Positions 38,035-47,287 are shown, counted from the stretch's first letter. The stretch: 64,000 bases of DNA from Mangrovicoccus ximenensis (GCF_003056725.1 NZ_QBKZ01000016.1:348119-412118); one strand, 5' to 3'. Made by a program: numbers and translations. Notes: generated from the letters alone by a model not told the origin.

Positions 38035-38552
38035 CCTTGGAAGCTGGCGGCGGGGCAGGTGCCTTGCCGCCAGCTTGCCATGGCCCGGCATGGCGGCGGC
38101 TGGCATCCGGCGGCCGGGTCGCGAGGGGCGCGCGCAGATCGCTTGCCGGGAGAGGCTCGGGCGCGTTCCGATGACGCGCCGCTGCATGGCCTCGATGCTC
38201 CCGAAGATGTGCATCTCCCTGTCCCGGATAGCCTTTGGGGCTCCGCCAAGTCTGGCGCGCGCATGGCCGAATGCACTGTGCCCGGACCAGGTCGGACGGC
38301 GAGTTCACGCCGAAAACCTTGGCCCAGTCCCGAGGTCTGCCTGCATTGGCGCAGGCGGCGGCGCAAATGACTCGCTGATGCTCCGACTGTAGCCTCCTTC
38401 GAGCGAGCGGGCCTTGCCGGGGCGAGTGGCTGCCTCACCGGAACGGGAGCTGTCCTTCGAAAGCCCGCGGCGCAGGCTGGCCGGAACCCGGTCGCTGCCG
38501 GTCGGGACTGATCCAAGGTGCCAGCCGGATACGCGAATTTGGCAGCAGTTTG
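38035..38552. other. Stretch behind the ALDH without a recognisable gene
   Basis: About 520 bp with several open frames in both directions but no protein-like conservation pattern. No clear terminator hairpin or RNA gene is visible. The region appears to be decayed or intergenic DNA. Confidence 0.45.
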
Positions 38553-39082
38553 ATGTTGCGAACACTGGGTCCTTTGCTCAATCCCGGGTCACCCAAGGCT
38601 ATGGCTGTCACGCTGGGCCGCAGAGCTTTTCCACATGAAACGCTCATGGCCGCCTTGCTGTCGCTAACGTTTCCGATTCCGATCCTGGTCGGCGTCTGCC
38701 TCTGTCTGCACAGCAGCGATGCGAACCCAGTTGGCCTCATGGTCGGCGTCGTCACCGTTTCCGCGGTAACGGCCATCCCCTTGATGTGCTGCGCTTCGCT
38801 GAGGCTCAACGCCGCTACCCTCGCCAGGGAAAGGGCCTATTCAGACGCGCCGGAGCAACGGATGCACAAACCGCTCGAGGGGCCGGTCCTGCTGCGGCGT
38901 TCCATCGTCACGGGCTCGGTAAAATCACGCGTCCTTGGATCTTCCCGAGTTGCATCGGTCTTGGCTTGGAGTTCGCACTCATGTCTTGTCCGGCGGGCAG
39001 CAGCGCATTCCTTTTCCTCCATGTCCTGATCGGCGCGGCGCTCGCCGTTCAAGCGATCATCGTGGCAAATCTCCTTCGATAG
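38553..39082 (+). pseudogene. Small membrane protein of unknown function, frameshifted
   Basis: The first frame contains MAALLSLTFPIPILVGVCLCL and VGLMVGVVTVSAVTAIPLMC, two clear hydrophobic helices, followed by a polar part to RRSIVTGSVKS. Then a second frame carries IFPSCIGLGLEFALMSCPAG and AFLFLHVLIGAALAVQAIIVANLLR, again helices, to the stop at 39082. Joined by one frameshift near 38900-38935 they give a four-helix protein of about 165 residues. Codon use is less GC-biased than in neighbouring genes, suggesting acquired or poorly selected DNA. No family is recognised; the start is uncertain. Confidence 0.4.
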
Positions 39083-39533
39083 GCGGCGGCTTGCTGCGCC
39101 CGTCCGAAGAAGAGGCGCATCGGGATGAATGGCTGGTCCTGCCTGCAAATCGAACAGGCGGAAGCCTTGGCGTGAATTGGGCGTGCTTCGAGTCCGGCTT
39201 GACCGCCACCGCAAATCCGGATCATGCGCCAGGCCGGGTCAGCCCGGCTGCTGGCTGTGGCATTGGGCTTGAGCGTCCGGATTGCTGCCGCGGCGCGTCC
39301 GCCTGGGCAGGGGCGCGGAACGCCGTTTCGGGCCGGACCGAATTCGCAGCTTGCTGACGAATCCGACACTCTTCCGGATCGGCGATGAAAGATTATCCAA
39401 ATCTGCATCTATTCCTGCCGGATGCCATCCGGCATTCGGGTAGGAGGTATACTGACGATATGGTGGCCGCATGAAGCGCCGCCGGAGCACGGAGAACCGC
39501 CGGACAAGGCGCAGCCAACGAGGAGACGCGAAG
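39083..39533. other. Upstream region of the branched-chain-type importer
   Basis: About 450 bp without a gene. The 3' half carries a perfect 19-bp palindrome (listed separately) and an AT-richer stretch, so the promoter of the importer operon probably lies at about 39380-39460. Confidence 0.45.
39416..39434. promoter_or_regulatory. 19-bp perfect palindrome, candidate operator of the liv-type operon
   Basis: TGCCGGATGCCATCCGGCA is perfectly symmetric around a central base and lies about 100 bp before the binding-protein start. The symmetry fits a dimeric regulator such as the MarR protein encoded behind the operon. That link is inference. Confidence 0.4.
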
Positions 39534-40736
39534 ATGACCCCGACCAAACGCATCACTGCACTTTCGGCGGCGCTGGCCGCGGCGGCGCTCGGCACGGCGG
39601 CCTCGGCCGAGGACGTGATCAAGATCGGCGCGCCGCTGGCGCTGACCGGCGGGCTGGCCGACGAGGGCCACAAGCAGGAACTGGTCTGGAAGATGTGGAC
39701 CGACAAGGTGAACGCGGCGGGCGGCATCGATGTCGGCGGCACCAAGATGAAGGTCGAGATCGTCGAATACGACTACCAGACCGACGGCAAGCGGGCAGGC
39801 CAGCTGGCCGAGAAGCTGATCAACGACGACGAGGTCGACGTTCTGATGGCGCCCTTCGGCTCGGGCCACACCAAGATCGTCGCCGCCGTGGCGGAACGCT
39901 ACCAGATCCCGCTGGTCGCCTGCGTGTCCTCCTCGGTCTCGGTCTATGACCAGGGCTTCAAGTACCTGTTCGGCACGCTGGCGCCGAATACCGGCATGAC
40001 CGAGGCGATGGTCGCCGAGTTCAAGGCGAAGATGCCCGAGCTGGGCACCGTGGCGATCTACGGCCGCGACGACGTCTTCCCGAAATCCATGGCGACCGCG
40101 ACCTCGGACTCGGCCAAGTCGGGCGGGCTCGAAGTCGTCTATGACGAGCTCTACCCGGTCGGCGCCATCGACCATTCGGCCGCGCTCTCGACCATCAAGT
40201 CGCTGGAGCCGGACTGGATCTACATGACCGGCTATACCCAGGACCTGATCCTCGGCCGCAAGCAGATGCAGGATCTGGGCATCGAGGCGCCGATCATCAC
40301 CATGGTCACGGGGCCGGCCTACAAGGAGTTCACCGAGGGCCTGGGCGAGCTGGCCGACGGCGTGACCAGCTCCACCTGGTGGCACCATGCGGCGGGCTAC
40401 ACCGATGTGGCGGGCGCCTGGTCCTCCACCGATGCCTTCTACCAGGACTTCCTCGAGGCGTCGGACGGCGAGGATCCGGACTATGTCCACGGCTCCTGCG
40501 CCGCGGCGCTCGACGTGGTGGCGGATGCGGCGGGCCGCGCGGGCACGCTCGAGCCGGCGGCAATGCGCGACGCGCTGGCCGCGACCGATCTGGAGACCTT
40601 CTACGGCCCGATCAAGTTCGGCGGCAACGGCATGAACCAGGGCCGCGAGATGCCGATCATCCAGGTGCAGGGCGGGGGCATCAAGATCCTCTATCCCGCG
40701 AACATCGCCGATGCCGAAATGACGCTTCTCGACTGA
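39534..40736 (+). CDS. Branched-chain amino-acid-type ABC substrate-binding protein
   Basis: 400-residue periplasmic binding protein of the Leu/Ile/Val (type 5/6) family. A Sec signal (ITALSAALAAAALGTAASA) is followed by EDVIKIGAPLALTGGLADEG, the normal start of this fold, then APFGSGHTKIVAAVAERYQIPLVA and GAIDHSAALSTIKSLEPDWIYMTG. ATG 39534 has GAGGAG 9 bases upstream. It opens a complete five-gene importer. The ligand may be an amino acid, amide or aromatic acid; sequence alone does not decide. Confidence 0.93.
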   Translation: MTPTKRITALSAALAAAALGTAASAEDVIKIGAPLALTGGLADEGHKQELVWKMWTDKVNAAGGIDVGGTKMKVEIVEYDYQTDGKRAGQLAEKLINDDEVDVLMAPFGSGHTKIVAAVAERYQIPLVACVSSSVSVYDQGFKYLFGTLAPNTGMTEAMVAEFKAKMPELGTVAIYGRDDVFPKSMATATSDSAKSGGLEVVYDELYPVGAIDHSAALSTIKSLEPDWIYMTGYTQDLILGRKQMQDLGIEAPIITMVTGPAYKEFTEGLGELADGVTSSTWWHHAAGYTDVAGAWSSTDAFYQDFLEASDGEDPDYVHGSCAAALDVVADAAGRAGTLEPAAMRDALAATDLETFYGPIKFGGNGMNQGREMPIIQVQGGGIKILYPANIADAEMTLLD

Positions 40737-40746
40737 CGGCCGCCGA

Positions 40747-40769
40747 TCCCCGGCCGGACCGGCCGGGGA
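40747..40769 (+). promoter_or_regulatory. Intergenic stem-loop behind the binding-protein gene
   Basis: Perfect 11-bp inverted repeat TCCCCGGCCGG/CCGGCCGGGGA around a single A, in the 53-bp gap before the first permease. Comparable hairpins follow the other two binding-protein genes of the window; they probably act as differential-expression structures. Confidence 0.55.
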
Positions 40770-40789
40770 CCTTGCAAGGAAAGAACCTC

Positions 40790-41650
40790 ATGGGTTTCGA
40801 GCAGATACTGGCCAACGGCATCGTGCTGGGCACGCTCTATGCCTGCATCGCCATCGGCTTTTCGCTGGTCTGGGGCGTGCTGAACGTCATCAACATGCTG
40901 CACGGGTCGTTCATCGTGCTCGGCGGCTACCTCACCTATTTCGCCTGGGCATATACGGGCGTCAGCCCGGTGCTGGTGCTGCCCGTCGTGGCGGCGCTCC
41001 TGTTCGGGCTCGGCTACGGGCTGCAGTACCTCTTCATCAACAAGGTCGTCTCGGCACCGGTGCTGACCACGCTGACCCTGACCTTCGGGCTCGACATGAT
41101 CCTCTACAACCTGATGACGGTGTATTTCACCGCCACGCCGCGCCGGGTGTCGATGGAATTCGGACGGGTCGAGTTTCTCGGTGTCGTCATGCCCGTCGAC
41201 CGGCTGATCGGCATGGGCCTCGCGCTGGCGCTGACCGCGCTGCTCTTCGTGGTGCTCAGGACGTCGCGCATCGGCCGTGCCATCGTCGCCGTGCGGATGG
41301 ACCGCGAGGCGGCGGCGCTGATGGGGATCAAGGTGAACCACATCTACGCCGTGACCTTCGGCATCGCCGCTTTGATGGCCGGTGCTGCCGGGTCGGTCTT
41401 CGCCATGGTCTTTCCGGTGACGACGAACCTCTCGGGCGTGTTCCTCGGCAAGGCCTTCGTGATCTGCGTCATCGGCGGGCTCGGCGGCGTGTCGGGCGCG
41501 CTTGTCGGCGGTCTCGCGCTCGGCATCATCGAAAGCTTCGCCGGCGTGCTGATCGGGCCGCAGAACGCGATCACCATCGGCTTCGTGCTGATGCTGGTCT
41601 TGCTGATCGTGCGGCCCCAAGGTCTCGTCGGCGTGAAAGGATACGAATGA
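40790..41650 (+). CDS. Branched-chain-type ABC permease (LivH-like)
   Basis: 286-residue membrane protein with eight or so helices, starting MGFEQILANGIVLGTLYACIAIGFSLVWGVLNVINMLHGS, the LivH entry sequence. The cytoplasmic loop DREAAALMGIKVNHIYAVTFGIAALMAGAAG carries the ATPase contact. ATG 40790 with AAGGAAAG upstream. The stop overlaps the next permease start (ATGATG), so the pair is translationally coupled. Confidence 0.93.
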   Translation: MGFEQILANGIVLGTLYACIAIGFSLVWGVLNVINMLHGSFIVLGGYLTYFAWAYTGVSPVLVLPVVAALLFGLGYGLQYLFINKVVSAPVLTTLTLTFGLDMILYNLMTVYFTATPRRVSMEFGRVEFLGVVMPVDRLIGMGLALALTALLFVVLRTSRIGRAIVAVRMDREAAALMGIKVNHIYAVTFGIAALMAGAAGSVFAMVFPVTTNLSGVFLGKAFVICVIGGLGGVSGALVGGLALGIIESFAGVLIGPQNAITIGFVLMLVLLIVRPQGLVGVKGYE

Positions 41651-42618
41651 TGGCCAAGAAATCTCCCTGGCCGCTGATCGCCATGGCGCTCTGGGTGGCG
41701 GCGCTGGCGCTGGCGCCGGTGACCTTGGGCAATTACGAGGTGCGCATCGCCATCTCGATCGCCATGTTCACCGCGCTGGCGCTGAGCTGGAACATCATCG
41801 GCGGTTTCACCGGCTATCCGTCCTTCGCCACGGCGGCCTTCTACGGCATCGGCTGCTATGTCGGCGCGCTGGCGCAGCGCGCGGGCGTTCCCGCCGCGCT
41901 GGCCTGGCTCGCCGCGGCCGCCTTCGTGGGCGGCGTCTCCTTCGTGCTCGGTGCCATCGTGCTCCGGCTCAAGGGCCATTACTTCGCCATTGGCTCGATC
42001 GCGCTGGTCGACATCTCGCGGCTCGTCGTGTCGTCCTGGGGCGAGGTGACGGGCGGCGGCAACGGGCTGAACGTGCCGCTGCTCGAGGGCCGTCCGCCCG
42101 AGGTGTCGGCGCTGGTGCTCCATGTCATGCTGGGCATCGTCGTGCTGGCCTTCCTGGCCAACGTTCTGACCGACCGGTCGCGGCTCGGCTTCGGGCTGCG
42201 CTGCATCGAGCAGAACGAGGATGCCGCCGACATGGTCGGCATCGACACCACCCGCTACAAGATCGCGGCCTTCGTGCTGTCGGCGATCTTCCCCGGCGCG
42301 GTGGGGGCGGTCTATGCCTCCTGGGTCGGCTATATCGACCCGACCGACAGCTTCGACATCCTGACCACCGTCAAGGTGCCGGTCATGGCGATGCTCGGTG
42401 GCGCGGGCACGCTCCTCGGTCCGGTCGTCGGCGCGGTCAGCTTCGTCCTGCTCGAGGAGCTGTTCTGGGCCAACTTCCTCGAATGGAACCGGGCGATCAT
42501 GGGCGCCATCGTCGTCGCGCTGATCTTTTTCCTGCCGGGCGGCATCCTGAAGCTCGACTGGCGCGCGATCCTGCGCCGCCAGCCCCGCCGCAAAGCCGCC
42601 GAAAGGAAGGCCGGATGA
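41647..42618 (+). CDS. Branched-chain-type ABC permease (LivM-like)
   Basis: 323-residue partner permease. It shows [32 protein letters not shown], the typical LivM motif, the helix pairs of the family and the contact loop [34 protein letters not shown]. It overlaps the upstream gene by 4 bp and the following ATPase gene by 4 bp. Confidence 0.93.
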   Translation: MMAKKSPWPLIAMALWVAALALAPVTLGNYEVRIAISIAMFTALALSWNIIGGFTGYPSFATAAFYGIGCYVGALAQRAGVPAALAWLAAAAFVGGVSFVLGAIVLRLKGHYFAIGSIALVDISRLVVSSWGEVTGGGNGLNVPLLEGRPPEVSALVLHVMLGIVVLAFLANVLTDRSRLGFGLRCIEQNEDAADMVGIDTTRYKIAAFVLSAIFPGAVGAVYASWVGYIDPTDSFDILTTVKVPVMAMLGGAGTLLGPVVGAVSFVLLEELFWANFLEWNRAIMGAIVVALIFFLPGGILKLDWRAILRRQPRRKAAERKAG

Positions 42619-43370
42619 GCATTCTCGAATTGCGGAACGTCTCGCGCGCCTTCGGCGGCATCAAGGCGGTGAACGACGTGTCCTTCACGCTCGAAGAGGG
42701 CGAAATCGTCGCGCTGATCGGGCCGAACGGCGCGGGCAAGACGACGCTGGTGAACGCCATCACCGGCGTCCACACCCCGACCGCCGGGACGGTGATCTTC
42801 GAAGGGCAGGACGTCACGAAGCAGAAGCCCTTCCAGGCGGCGCGCCGCGGGCTGGCGCGGACCTTCCAGATCGTCCAGCCCTTCCCGAAGATGACGGTTC
42901 TGGAAAACGTCGCGGCCTCGGCGCTCTTCGGCGGGCATCCCGAGAGCCTCGCCGAGGCGCATGACCATGCGGCGCGGGAGCTTGATTTCGTCGGGCTCGG
43001 CCATGTCGCGCAGTCGCCCGCGTCCTCGCTGACCCTGCCGAACCGCAAGCGGCTGGAGCTGGCGAAAAGCCTTGCCATGTCGCCCAAGGTGCTCCTGCTC
43101 GACGAGGTGAATGCCGGGCTGAACGCCACCGAGATCGACGGCGCGCTCGACCTGATCCGGCGGATCGCCGCGCGCGGCGTGTCGATCCTGATCATCGAGC
43201 ACCTGATGAAGGTGGTGCTCAGCCTGTCCTCGCGCGTGCTGGTGCTGCATCATGGCGAGCTGATCGCCGAGGGGCCGCCGCAGGAGATGGTCCATGACCG
43301 CAAGGTGATCGAGGCCTATCTCGGCCCGAAATTCGCCGAGAGATTCCAGAAGGAGATGGCCGGTGCCTGA
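42615..43370 (+). CDS. Branched-chain-type ABC ATPase (LivG-like)
   Basis: 251-residue ATPase. Walker A is GPNGAGKTT (about 36-44), the Q-loop segment is RTFQIVQPF, Walker B is [12 protein letters not shown]; the ABC signature is unusual because the position that normally reads LSGGQ or LPNGQ here reads [16 protein letters not shown], which is common in LivG proteins. It overlaps livM-like by 4 bp and LivF-like by 8 bp. Confidence 0.93.
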   Translation: MSILELRNVSRAFGGIKAVNDVSFTLEEGEIVALIGPNGAGKTTLVNAITGVHTPTAGTVIFEGQDVTKQKPFQAARRGLARTFQIVQPFPKMTVLENVAASALFGGHPESLAEAHDHAARELDFVGLGHVAQSPASSLTLPNRKRLELAKSLAMSPKVLLLDEVNAGLNATEIDGALDLIRRIAARGVSILIIEHLMKVVLSLSSRVLVLHHGELIAEGPPQEMVHDRKVIEAYLGPKFAERFQKEMAGA

Positions 43371-44079
43371 GACGATCCTCGAAATCGACGGGCTGGAGGC
43401 CGGCTACGGCGACGTGCAGGTCCTGTGGGACGTGTCGCTGCGGGTCGAGGCGGGCGCGATCACCTGCATCGTCGGCTCGAACGGCGCGGGCAAGACGACG
43501 CTGCTGCGCACCATCTCGGGGCTGATCGCGCCGCGCTCGGGCTCGATCCGGCTGGCCGGACAGGAGATCGGCGGGGCGGCGCCCGACACGATCCTCGGGG
43601 CCGGCGTGGCGCATGTGCCGGAGGGGCGGCGGCTCTTCAAGGGGCTGTCGGTCCGCGACAACCTGATGCTCGGCGCCTATCTGCGCCATGACAAGGCGCA
43701 GGTGGCGCGCGATCTCGACTTCGTCATGGAGACCTTCCCGATCCTGCGCGAACGCGCGGGCCAGGATGCGACCACCATGTCCGGCGGCGAGCAGCAAATG
43801 TGTGCCATCGGTCGGGGCATCATGTCGGCGCCGCGGCTCCTGATGATCGACGAGCTGAGCCTCGGCCTCGCGCCGCGGCTGGTCGAAAGCTTGAGCGAAG
43901 CATTGAAAGACGTGAACGGCACCGGGCTCAGCGTCCTCCTCGTGGAGCAGGACGTGCTGACCGCGCTGGACCTCGCGAGCCACGGTTTCGTCATCGAGAC
44001 CGGCCGCGTGACCATGACCGGCCCGTCGGCGGTTCTGGCGGGCGATGCCCGCATCCGCGAGGCCTATATGGGGCTGTGA
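43363..44079 (+). CDS. Branched-chain-type ABC ATPase (LivF-like)
   Basis: 238-residue second ATPase. Walker A GSNGAGKTT (about 38-46), the LivF-specific VPEGRRLFKGLSVRDNLMLGAY segment, signature MSGGEQQMCAIGRGIMS and Walker B LLMIDELSLGLAP. GTG 43363 is used and overlaps the LivG-like stop. This closes the importer operon; a bidirectional terminator hairpin follows. Confidence 0.92.
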   Translation: MPETILEIDGLEAGYGDVQVLWDVSLRVEAGAITCIVGSNGAGKTTLLRTISGLIAPRSGSIRLAGQEIGGAAPDTILGAGVAHVPEGRRLFKGLSVRDNLMLGAYLRHDKAQVARDLDFVMETFPILRERAGQDATTMSGGEQQMCAIGRGIMSAPRLLMIDELSLGLAPRLVESLSEALKDVNGTGLSVLLVEQDVLTALDLASHGFVIETGRVTMTGPSAVLAGDARIREAYMGL

Positions 44080-44085
44080 TCCCGG

Positions 44086-44107
44086 CGGCCGGGCGCAGGC
44101 CCGGCCG
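44086..44107. terminator. Bidirectional terminator between LivF-like and MarR genes
   Basis: Perfect 9-bp stem CGGCCGGGC/GCCCGGCCG with loop GCAG, located exactly between the two converging stop codons (44079 and 44110). No long T tract on either side. Confidence 0.6.
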
Positions 44108-44109
44108 TC

Positions 44110-44646
44110 TCAGAACGCCTTGCGCTCGAGATCGGGGAAGGCGTCGACGATCTTGCGCATCGCCTGCATCAGCTCGCGCCGCTCGTCCGGCCCGAGCGGT
44201 TCCAGCGTCCGCGTATGCGCCGCCGAGGCCGCCGCGTCGATCCGCTGGAGCAGGCTTTCGCCCACTTCGGTCAGGGTCGCGATCTTGGAGCGGCGGTCCT
44301 TCGGCGAGGTCCGCCGCCGGATCATCTTGCGCTTTTCCAGCCGCTGCATGACATCCGCCGTGCTGGTCCGGTCGAGCCCGACCGCGCGGGAAATCGCGAT
44401 CTGTTCCGACGGACCCATCTGGCCGAGCGCGGTCAGAACCGAATACTGCACCGGGGTCAGGCCCTCGCTGGCGCATTCCTGCATGAAGAGCGCGGTATGG
44501 ATCTGGTGCAGCCGCCGGATCAAAAAGCCGGGGCGGTCGCGCAGCCCGGTTTCCGCCCAGTCATTGTCGCAGGCCGCGCGCAGGAGCGCGGGGGTCTCGC
44601 CGCCCTCGTCCGGCGCCTCGGGCAGTCCTTGCATGTCTTCGGTCAC
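44110..44646 (-). CDS. MarR-family transcriptional regulator
   Basis: 178-residue winged-helix regulator that probably represses by binding a palindromic operator and responds to a small aromatic or amide ligand. The fold is visible as PGFLIRRLHQIHTALFMQECASEGLTPVQYSVLTALG, the recognition region ISRAVGLDRTSTADVMQRLEKRKMIRR and the wing RTSPKDRRSKIATLTEVGE. GTG 44646 has GGAGG nine bases upstream. It is translationally coupled (GTGA) to a CoxG-like fragment. A target could be the palindrome before the liv-type operon, unproven. Confidence 0.9.
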   Translation of the reverse strand: MTEDMQGLPEAPDEGGETPALLRAACDNDWAETGLRDRPGFLIRRLHQIHTALFMQECASEGLTPVQYSVLTALGQMGPSEQIAISRAVGLDRTSTADVMQRLEKRKMIRRRTSPKDRRSKIATLTEVGESLLQRIDAAASAAHTRTLEPLGPDERRELMQAMRKIVDAFPDLERKAF

Positions 44647-44832
44647 GGGGAGCCTCCGCCTTTGTGCCTGCGCCGCAGGATATTCCGCAGCGCCGCCAGG
44701 ATCAAACCGGTCAATCCGGGCGCCTGCGCCTTGCCTGGCGCCTCGCCGCTTGCGGCCGCCGCGACATTTGCCGCGAAATCCCCGAGCAGCCGGTCGGCGA
44801 TGCCCTCGACGATGGCCGGGCGGCCGAGCTGG
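44643..44832 (-). pseudogene. CoxG/SRPBCC-like protein, C-terminal part
   Basis: Minus-strand frame TLAQLGRPAIVEGIADRLLGDFAANVAAAASG followed by a Lys/Ala-rich linker and LILAALRNILRRRHKGGGSP-stop. The first part is the end of the lipid/ligand-binding SRPBCC domain as in CO-dehydrogenase subunit G (CoxG) family proteins. The N-terminal two thirds are missing: near 44833 the sequence changes to a plus-strand SulP gene. It forms an operon with the MarR gene behind it. Confidence 0.65.
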
Positions 44833-44834
44833 GC

Positions 44835-45375
44835 CAGCGTGGCCGACGGCATGACCGGGCGGCGGCACCGCTCGAACTGCGAGCTGGTGGCGCAGGGCGC
44901 GGCCAATCTCGGCTCGGCGCTGTTCGGCGGGTTCTGCGTGACCGGCACGATCGCGCGCACCGCGACCAATGTCCGCGCGGGCGCGCATGGTCCGGTGGCG
45001 GGGATGCTGCATGCGGTGTTCCTGCTGCTCTTCATCCTGCTCGCCGCGCCGCTGGCGGCCTATATCCCGCTGGCTGCGCTCGCCGGCGTTCTGGCGGTGG
45101 TGGCCTGGAACATGGTCGAGCGCCCGGCAATCGCGGTGCTGATCCGTTCGGGATCGGGCGAGGCCATGGTGCTGGGCGCGACCTTCTTCCTGACCATCTT
45201 CCGCGGGCTGACCGAGGCGATCGTCACCGGCGTGGCGCTCGGCTCGCTCCTCTTCATCCAGCGCATCGGCCGGATGACCGCGGTGGCCTCCGGCCTGCCG
45301 CTGGTGCCGCGCGACGAGCCCGACGGCGCCCATCCGCGCGGACCCTATGACGAGGCGGCGGCGGCCGAGCATTGG
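44835..45375 (+). pseudogene. SulP-family anion permease, internal fragment
   Basis: Plus-strand frame with VADGMTGRRHRSNCELVAQGAANLGSALFGGFCVTGTIARTATN, the hallmark SulP signature region, then two long hydrophobic helices (AVFLLLFILLAAPLAAYIPLAALAGVLAVVAW) and FRGLTEAIVTGVALGSLLFIQRIGRM. Both the N-terminal 250 residues and the C-terminal STAS domain are missing. It is inserted between two minus-strand fragments and so cannot be expressed as a functional transporter. Confidence 0.8.
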
Positions 45376-45377
45376 CA

Positions 45378-45481
45378 TCCTTGCCGGGGGCGGCGTGGGC
45401 ATCGCCCGCGCGGCCCTGCATGTAGTCGAAAAGCGCTGGCCCGAGCGCGGCGCGGGCCTCGGCGGCGAAGGGAAGGGACAT
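45378..45481 (-). pseudogene. N-terminal stump of an unidentified protein
   Basis: ATG 45481 with GGAG upstream starts MSLPFAAEARAALGPALFDYMQGRAGD and then meets the SulP junction. The ALFDYMQGRAGD pattern slightly resembles the start of FMN-dependent alpha-hydroxy-acid oxidases, but 30 residues are too few. The start lies 2 bp behind the ABC ATPase stop, so it was the next gene of that operon. Confidence 0.3.
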
Positions 45482-45483
45482 GC

Positions 45484-45875
45484 TCAGCGCTCCGTCGCGG
45501 GCAGGGGCAGGGGATCGGGCAGGCGCTGCGGCAGGGGCGGCTCATGCGCCTCCTCCGCTTCCTGCCGCAGATAGGCGGCGAAGGTCTCGGTCTGCGGGTT
45601 GTCGAGGATCGAAGGCGGACCCTCTTCGACCAGCACCCCGTCCTTGAGGAAGACGATCCGGTCGGCAACGGTGCGGGCGAAGCCGACATCATGGGTCGAG
45701 ATCACCATGGTCAGCCCGGTCTGGGCCAGATCGCGGATCGTGCCGTTGACCTCGCGCACCAGCTCCGGGTCGAGCGCCGAGGTCGGCTCGTCGAAGAGCA
45801 GCAGCTGGGGGCGGCAGGCCAGCGCCCGGGCGATGGCGACGCGCTGCTGCTGGCCGCCGGAGCTGGCCGGCTGGC
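45484..45875 (-). pseudogene. Polar amino-acid ABC ATPase, C-terminal half
   Basis: From the ABC signature on (SSGGQQQRVAIARALACRPQLLLFDEPTSALDPELV) the sequence is a normal GlnQ/HisP-type ATPase with the H-loop in STHDVGFARTVADRIVFL and a C-terminal tail LPLPATER. The leucine of the LSGGQ motif is lost at the junction and Walker A is absent. The part on the 5' side (45880-46000) is unrelated. Inactive. Confidence 0.8.
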
Positions 45876-45879
45876 GGGC

Positions 45880-45997
45880 CGGGCCGGTGCTGCGCATGGC
45901 GCGGGCAGAACCCGGCCGCGTGGCGGCGGGACGTCTGGAAATCTCGCCCTTCCGCCGCGACGTCTCGCTTCTGGCGCATCGCCTGCGGGGCTGGTGA
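45880..45997 (+). pseudogene. Possible 3' end of an unidentified plus-strand gene
   Basis: A plus-strand frame reads VLRMARAEPGRVAAGRLEISPFRRDVSLLAHRLRGW-stop and is followed at once by a hairpin. The sequence looks coding in its base periodicity, but I do not recognise a family, and only about 38 residues are left. It would be the second partner of the junction that cut the ABC ATPase. Confidence 0.25.
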
Positions 45998-46001
45998 GCC
46001 T

Positions 46002-46024
46002 CCCTCTCCCCTGAGGGGAGAGGG
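46002..46024. repeat. REP-like palindrome / terminator
   Basis: Perfect 10-bp stem CCCTCTCCCC/GGGGAGAGGG with loop TGA, followed by GCCGGGGTGAGGGG. This extragenic palindrome type is widespread in proteobacterial genomes. It lies just behind the MFS stop on the minus strand and can also terminate transcription. Confidence 0.6.
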
Positions 46025-46039
46025 CCGGGGTGAGGGGCG

Positions 46040-47257
46040 TCAGGCCTCCTTCGGGCGCAGCGCCAGCCAGATCAGCGCGCCCCCTGCCAGCACCAGGAAG
46101 GGCGCCATCGCCATGTTCACCGCGCTCCAGCCCTCGGCCGGGTTGCCGCCGGTGCAGTTCATCAGCCCGCCCGAAGCCAGCGAGGCAAAGGTCACGCAGC
46201 CGAAGACCATCGCGTCGTTCATCCCCTGCACCAGCCCGCGCTCTTCCGCCGTGTGGTGCTGCGCCAGCATCGCGGTGGCGCCGATGAAGCCGAAATTCCA
46301 GCCGATCCCCAGAAGGATCAGCGCGGCGAAGAAATTCCCCAGCTCCACCCCCGAAAGCGCGGTGAACCCGGCGAGCGCAAGGATCGCCAGCCCCGCCGCC
46401 ACGATCTTCTCGGCGCCGAAGCGGGCGATCAGATGGCCGGTGAAGAAGGACGGGATGAACATCGCCAGCACATGGCCGGTCACGATGTCCGAGGCGCTGT
46501 CCTGGGCATAGCCGCAGCCGACGACGGCGAGGGGCGTCGAGGTCATCACCAGGTTCATCAGCCCGTAGCTGACCATGCCGCAGATGACCGCCACCAGGAT
46601 CTCGGGCGTGGCCAGCAGCTCGCGGACCGAGCGGCCCCGGCGCGGCCCGGCCGCGCGGGCGGCGGGCTTCGGCAGGTCGAGCAGGAAGAACAGCCCCATC
46701 CCGAGGATGTTGAGCGCCATCGCCACCATGTAGGTCCCGAGGAAGGGCACGAGGAAGAGGTCATGGGTGACCTTGACCATCTGCGGCCCGATCACCGCCG
46801 AGATCAGCCCGCCCGCCATGACATAGGAAATCGCCTTCGGCCGGAACGCCTCCGAGGCGCGGTCGGCAGCGGCGAAGCGGTAGAAACCCTGCGCCGACAT
46901 GTACATGCCGGTGAAATACGACCCCAGGAGGAACAGCGGAAAGCTCGAGGTCACCAGCCCCGCCGCGCCGATCGCCGAGCCGACCAGCCCGCCCGCCGCG
47001 CCGATGAAGAACCCGGCCTGCCTCCCGCGGCGCTGCATCACCCGGCTGAGCCAGGGCGCCGTGGTCATCGAGCCGAACACGATCAGCGAGATCGGCAGCG
47101 TGGCGAGGCAGGCATTCGGCGCCAGCATCTGCCCGGCCAGCCCGCCGATCACGAAGATCATGGTGATCTGGCTGCCGAGCACCGCCATTGCCGCGACCAG
47201 CACCGCGACATTGCGTTTCGCACGGCGGTCATCGGTGAAATAGGCGGCATCGGTCAT
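46040..47257 (-). CDS. MFS transporter
   Basis: 405-residue major facilitator with twelve predicted helices. Start MTDAAYFTDDRRAKRNVAVLVAAMAVLGSQITMIFVIGGLAGQ, the A-motif region between helices 2 and 3 SRVMQRRGRQAGFFIGAAGG, and the second-half equivalent HLIARFGAEKIVAAGLAIL. ATG 47257 has GAGGA nine bases upstream. A GntR-CobB chimera precedes it by 30 bp on the same strand. Substrate unknown; a vitamin or cofactor precursor is conceivable if the cobB context is native. Confidence 0.88.
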   Translation of the reverse strand: MTDAAYFTDDRRAKRNVAVLVAAMAVLGSQITMIFVIGGLAGQMLAPNACLATLPISLIVFGSMTTAPWLSRVMQRRGRQAGFFIGAAGGLVGSAIGAAGLVTSSFPLFLLGSYFTGMYMSAQGFYRFAAADRASEAFRPKAISYVMAGGLISAVIGPQMVKVTHDLFLVPFLGTYMVAMALNILGMGLFFLLDLPKPAARAAGPRRGRSVRELLATPEILVAVICGMVSYGLMNLVMTSTPLAVVGCGYAQDSASDIVTGHVLAMFIPSFFTGHLIARFGAEKIVAAGLAILALAGFTALSGVELGNFFAALILLGIGWNFGFIGATAMLAQHHTAEERGLVQGMNDAMVFGCVTFASLASGGLMNCTGGNPAEGWSAVNMAMAPFLVLAGGALIWLALRPKEA

Positions 47258-47287
47258 CGGGAAATCCTCGCAGGCGTCCCGCCGCAC

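Noticed and set aside
34600-38214. 1204-codon open frame on the minus strand
   Set aside because: Antisense to two permeases, amidase and ALDH, all of which are certain genes. Its translation is Arg/His/Gly-rich without any recognisable motif.
45254-45574. Small plus- and minus-strand ORFs as a toxin-antitoxin pair
   Set aside because: The frames are the overlapping edges of the SulP fragment, an N-terminal stump and the ABC ATPase end. No antitoxin or toxin fold is visible.
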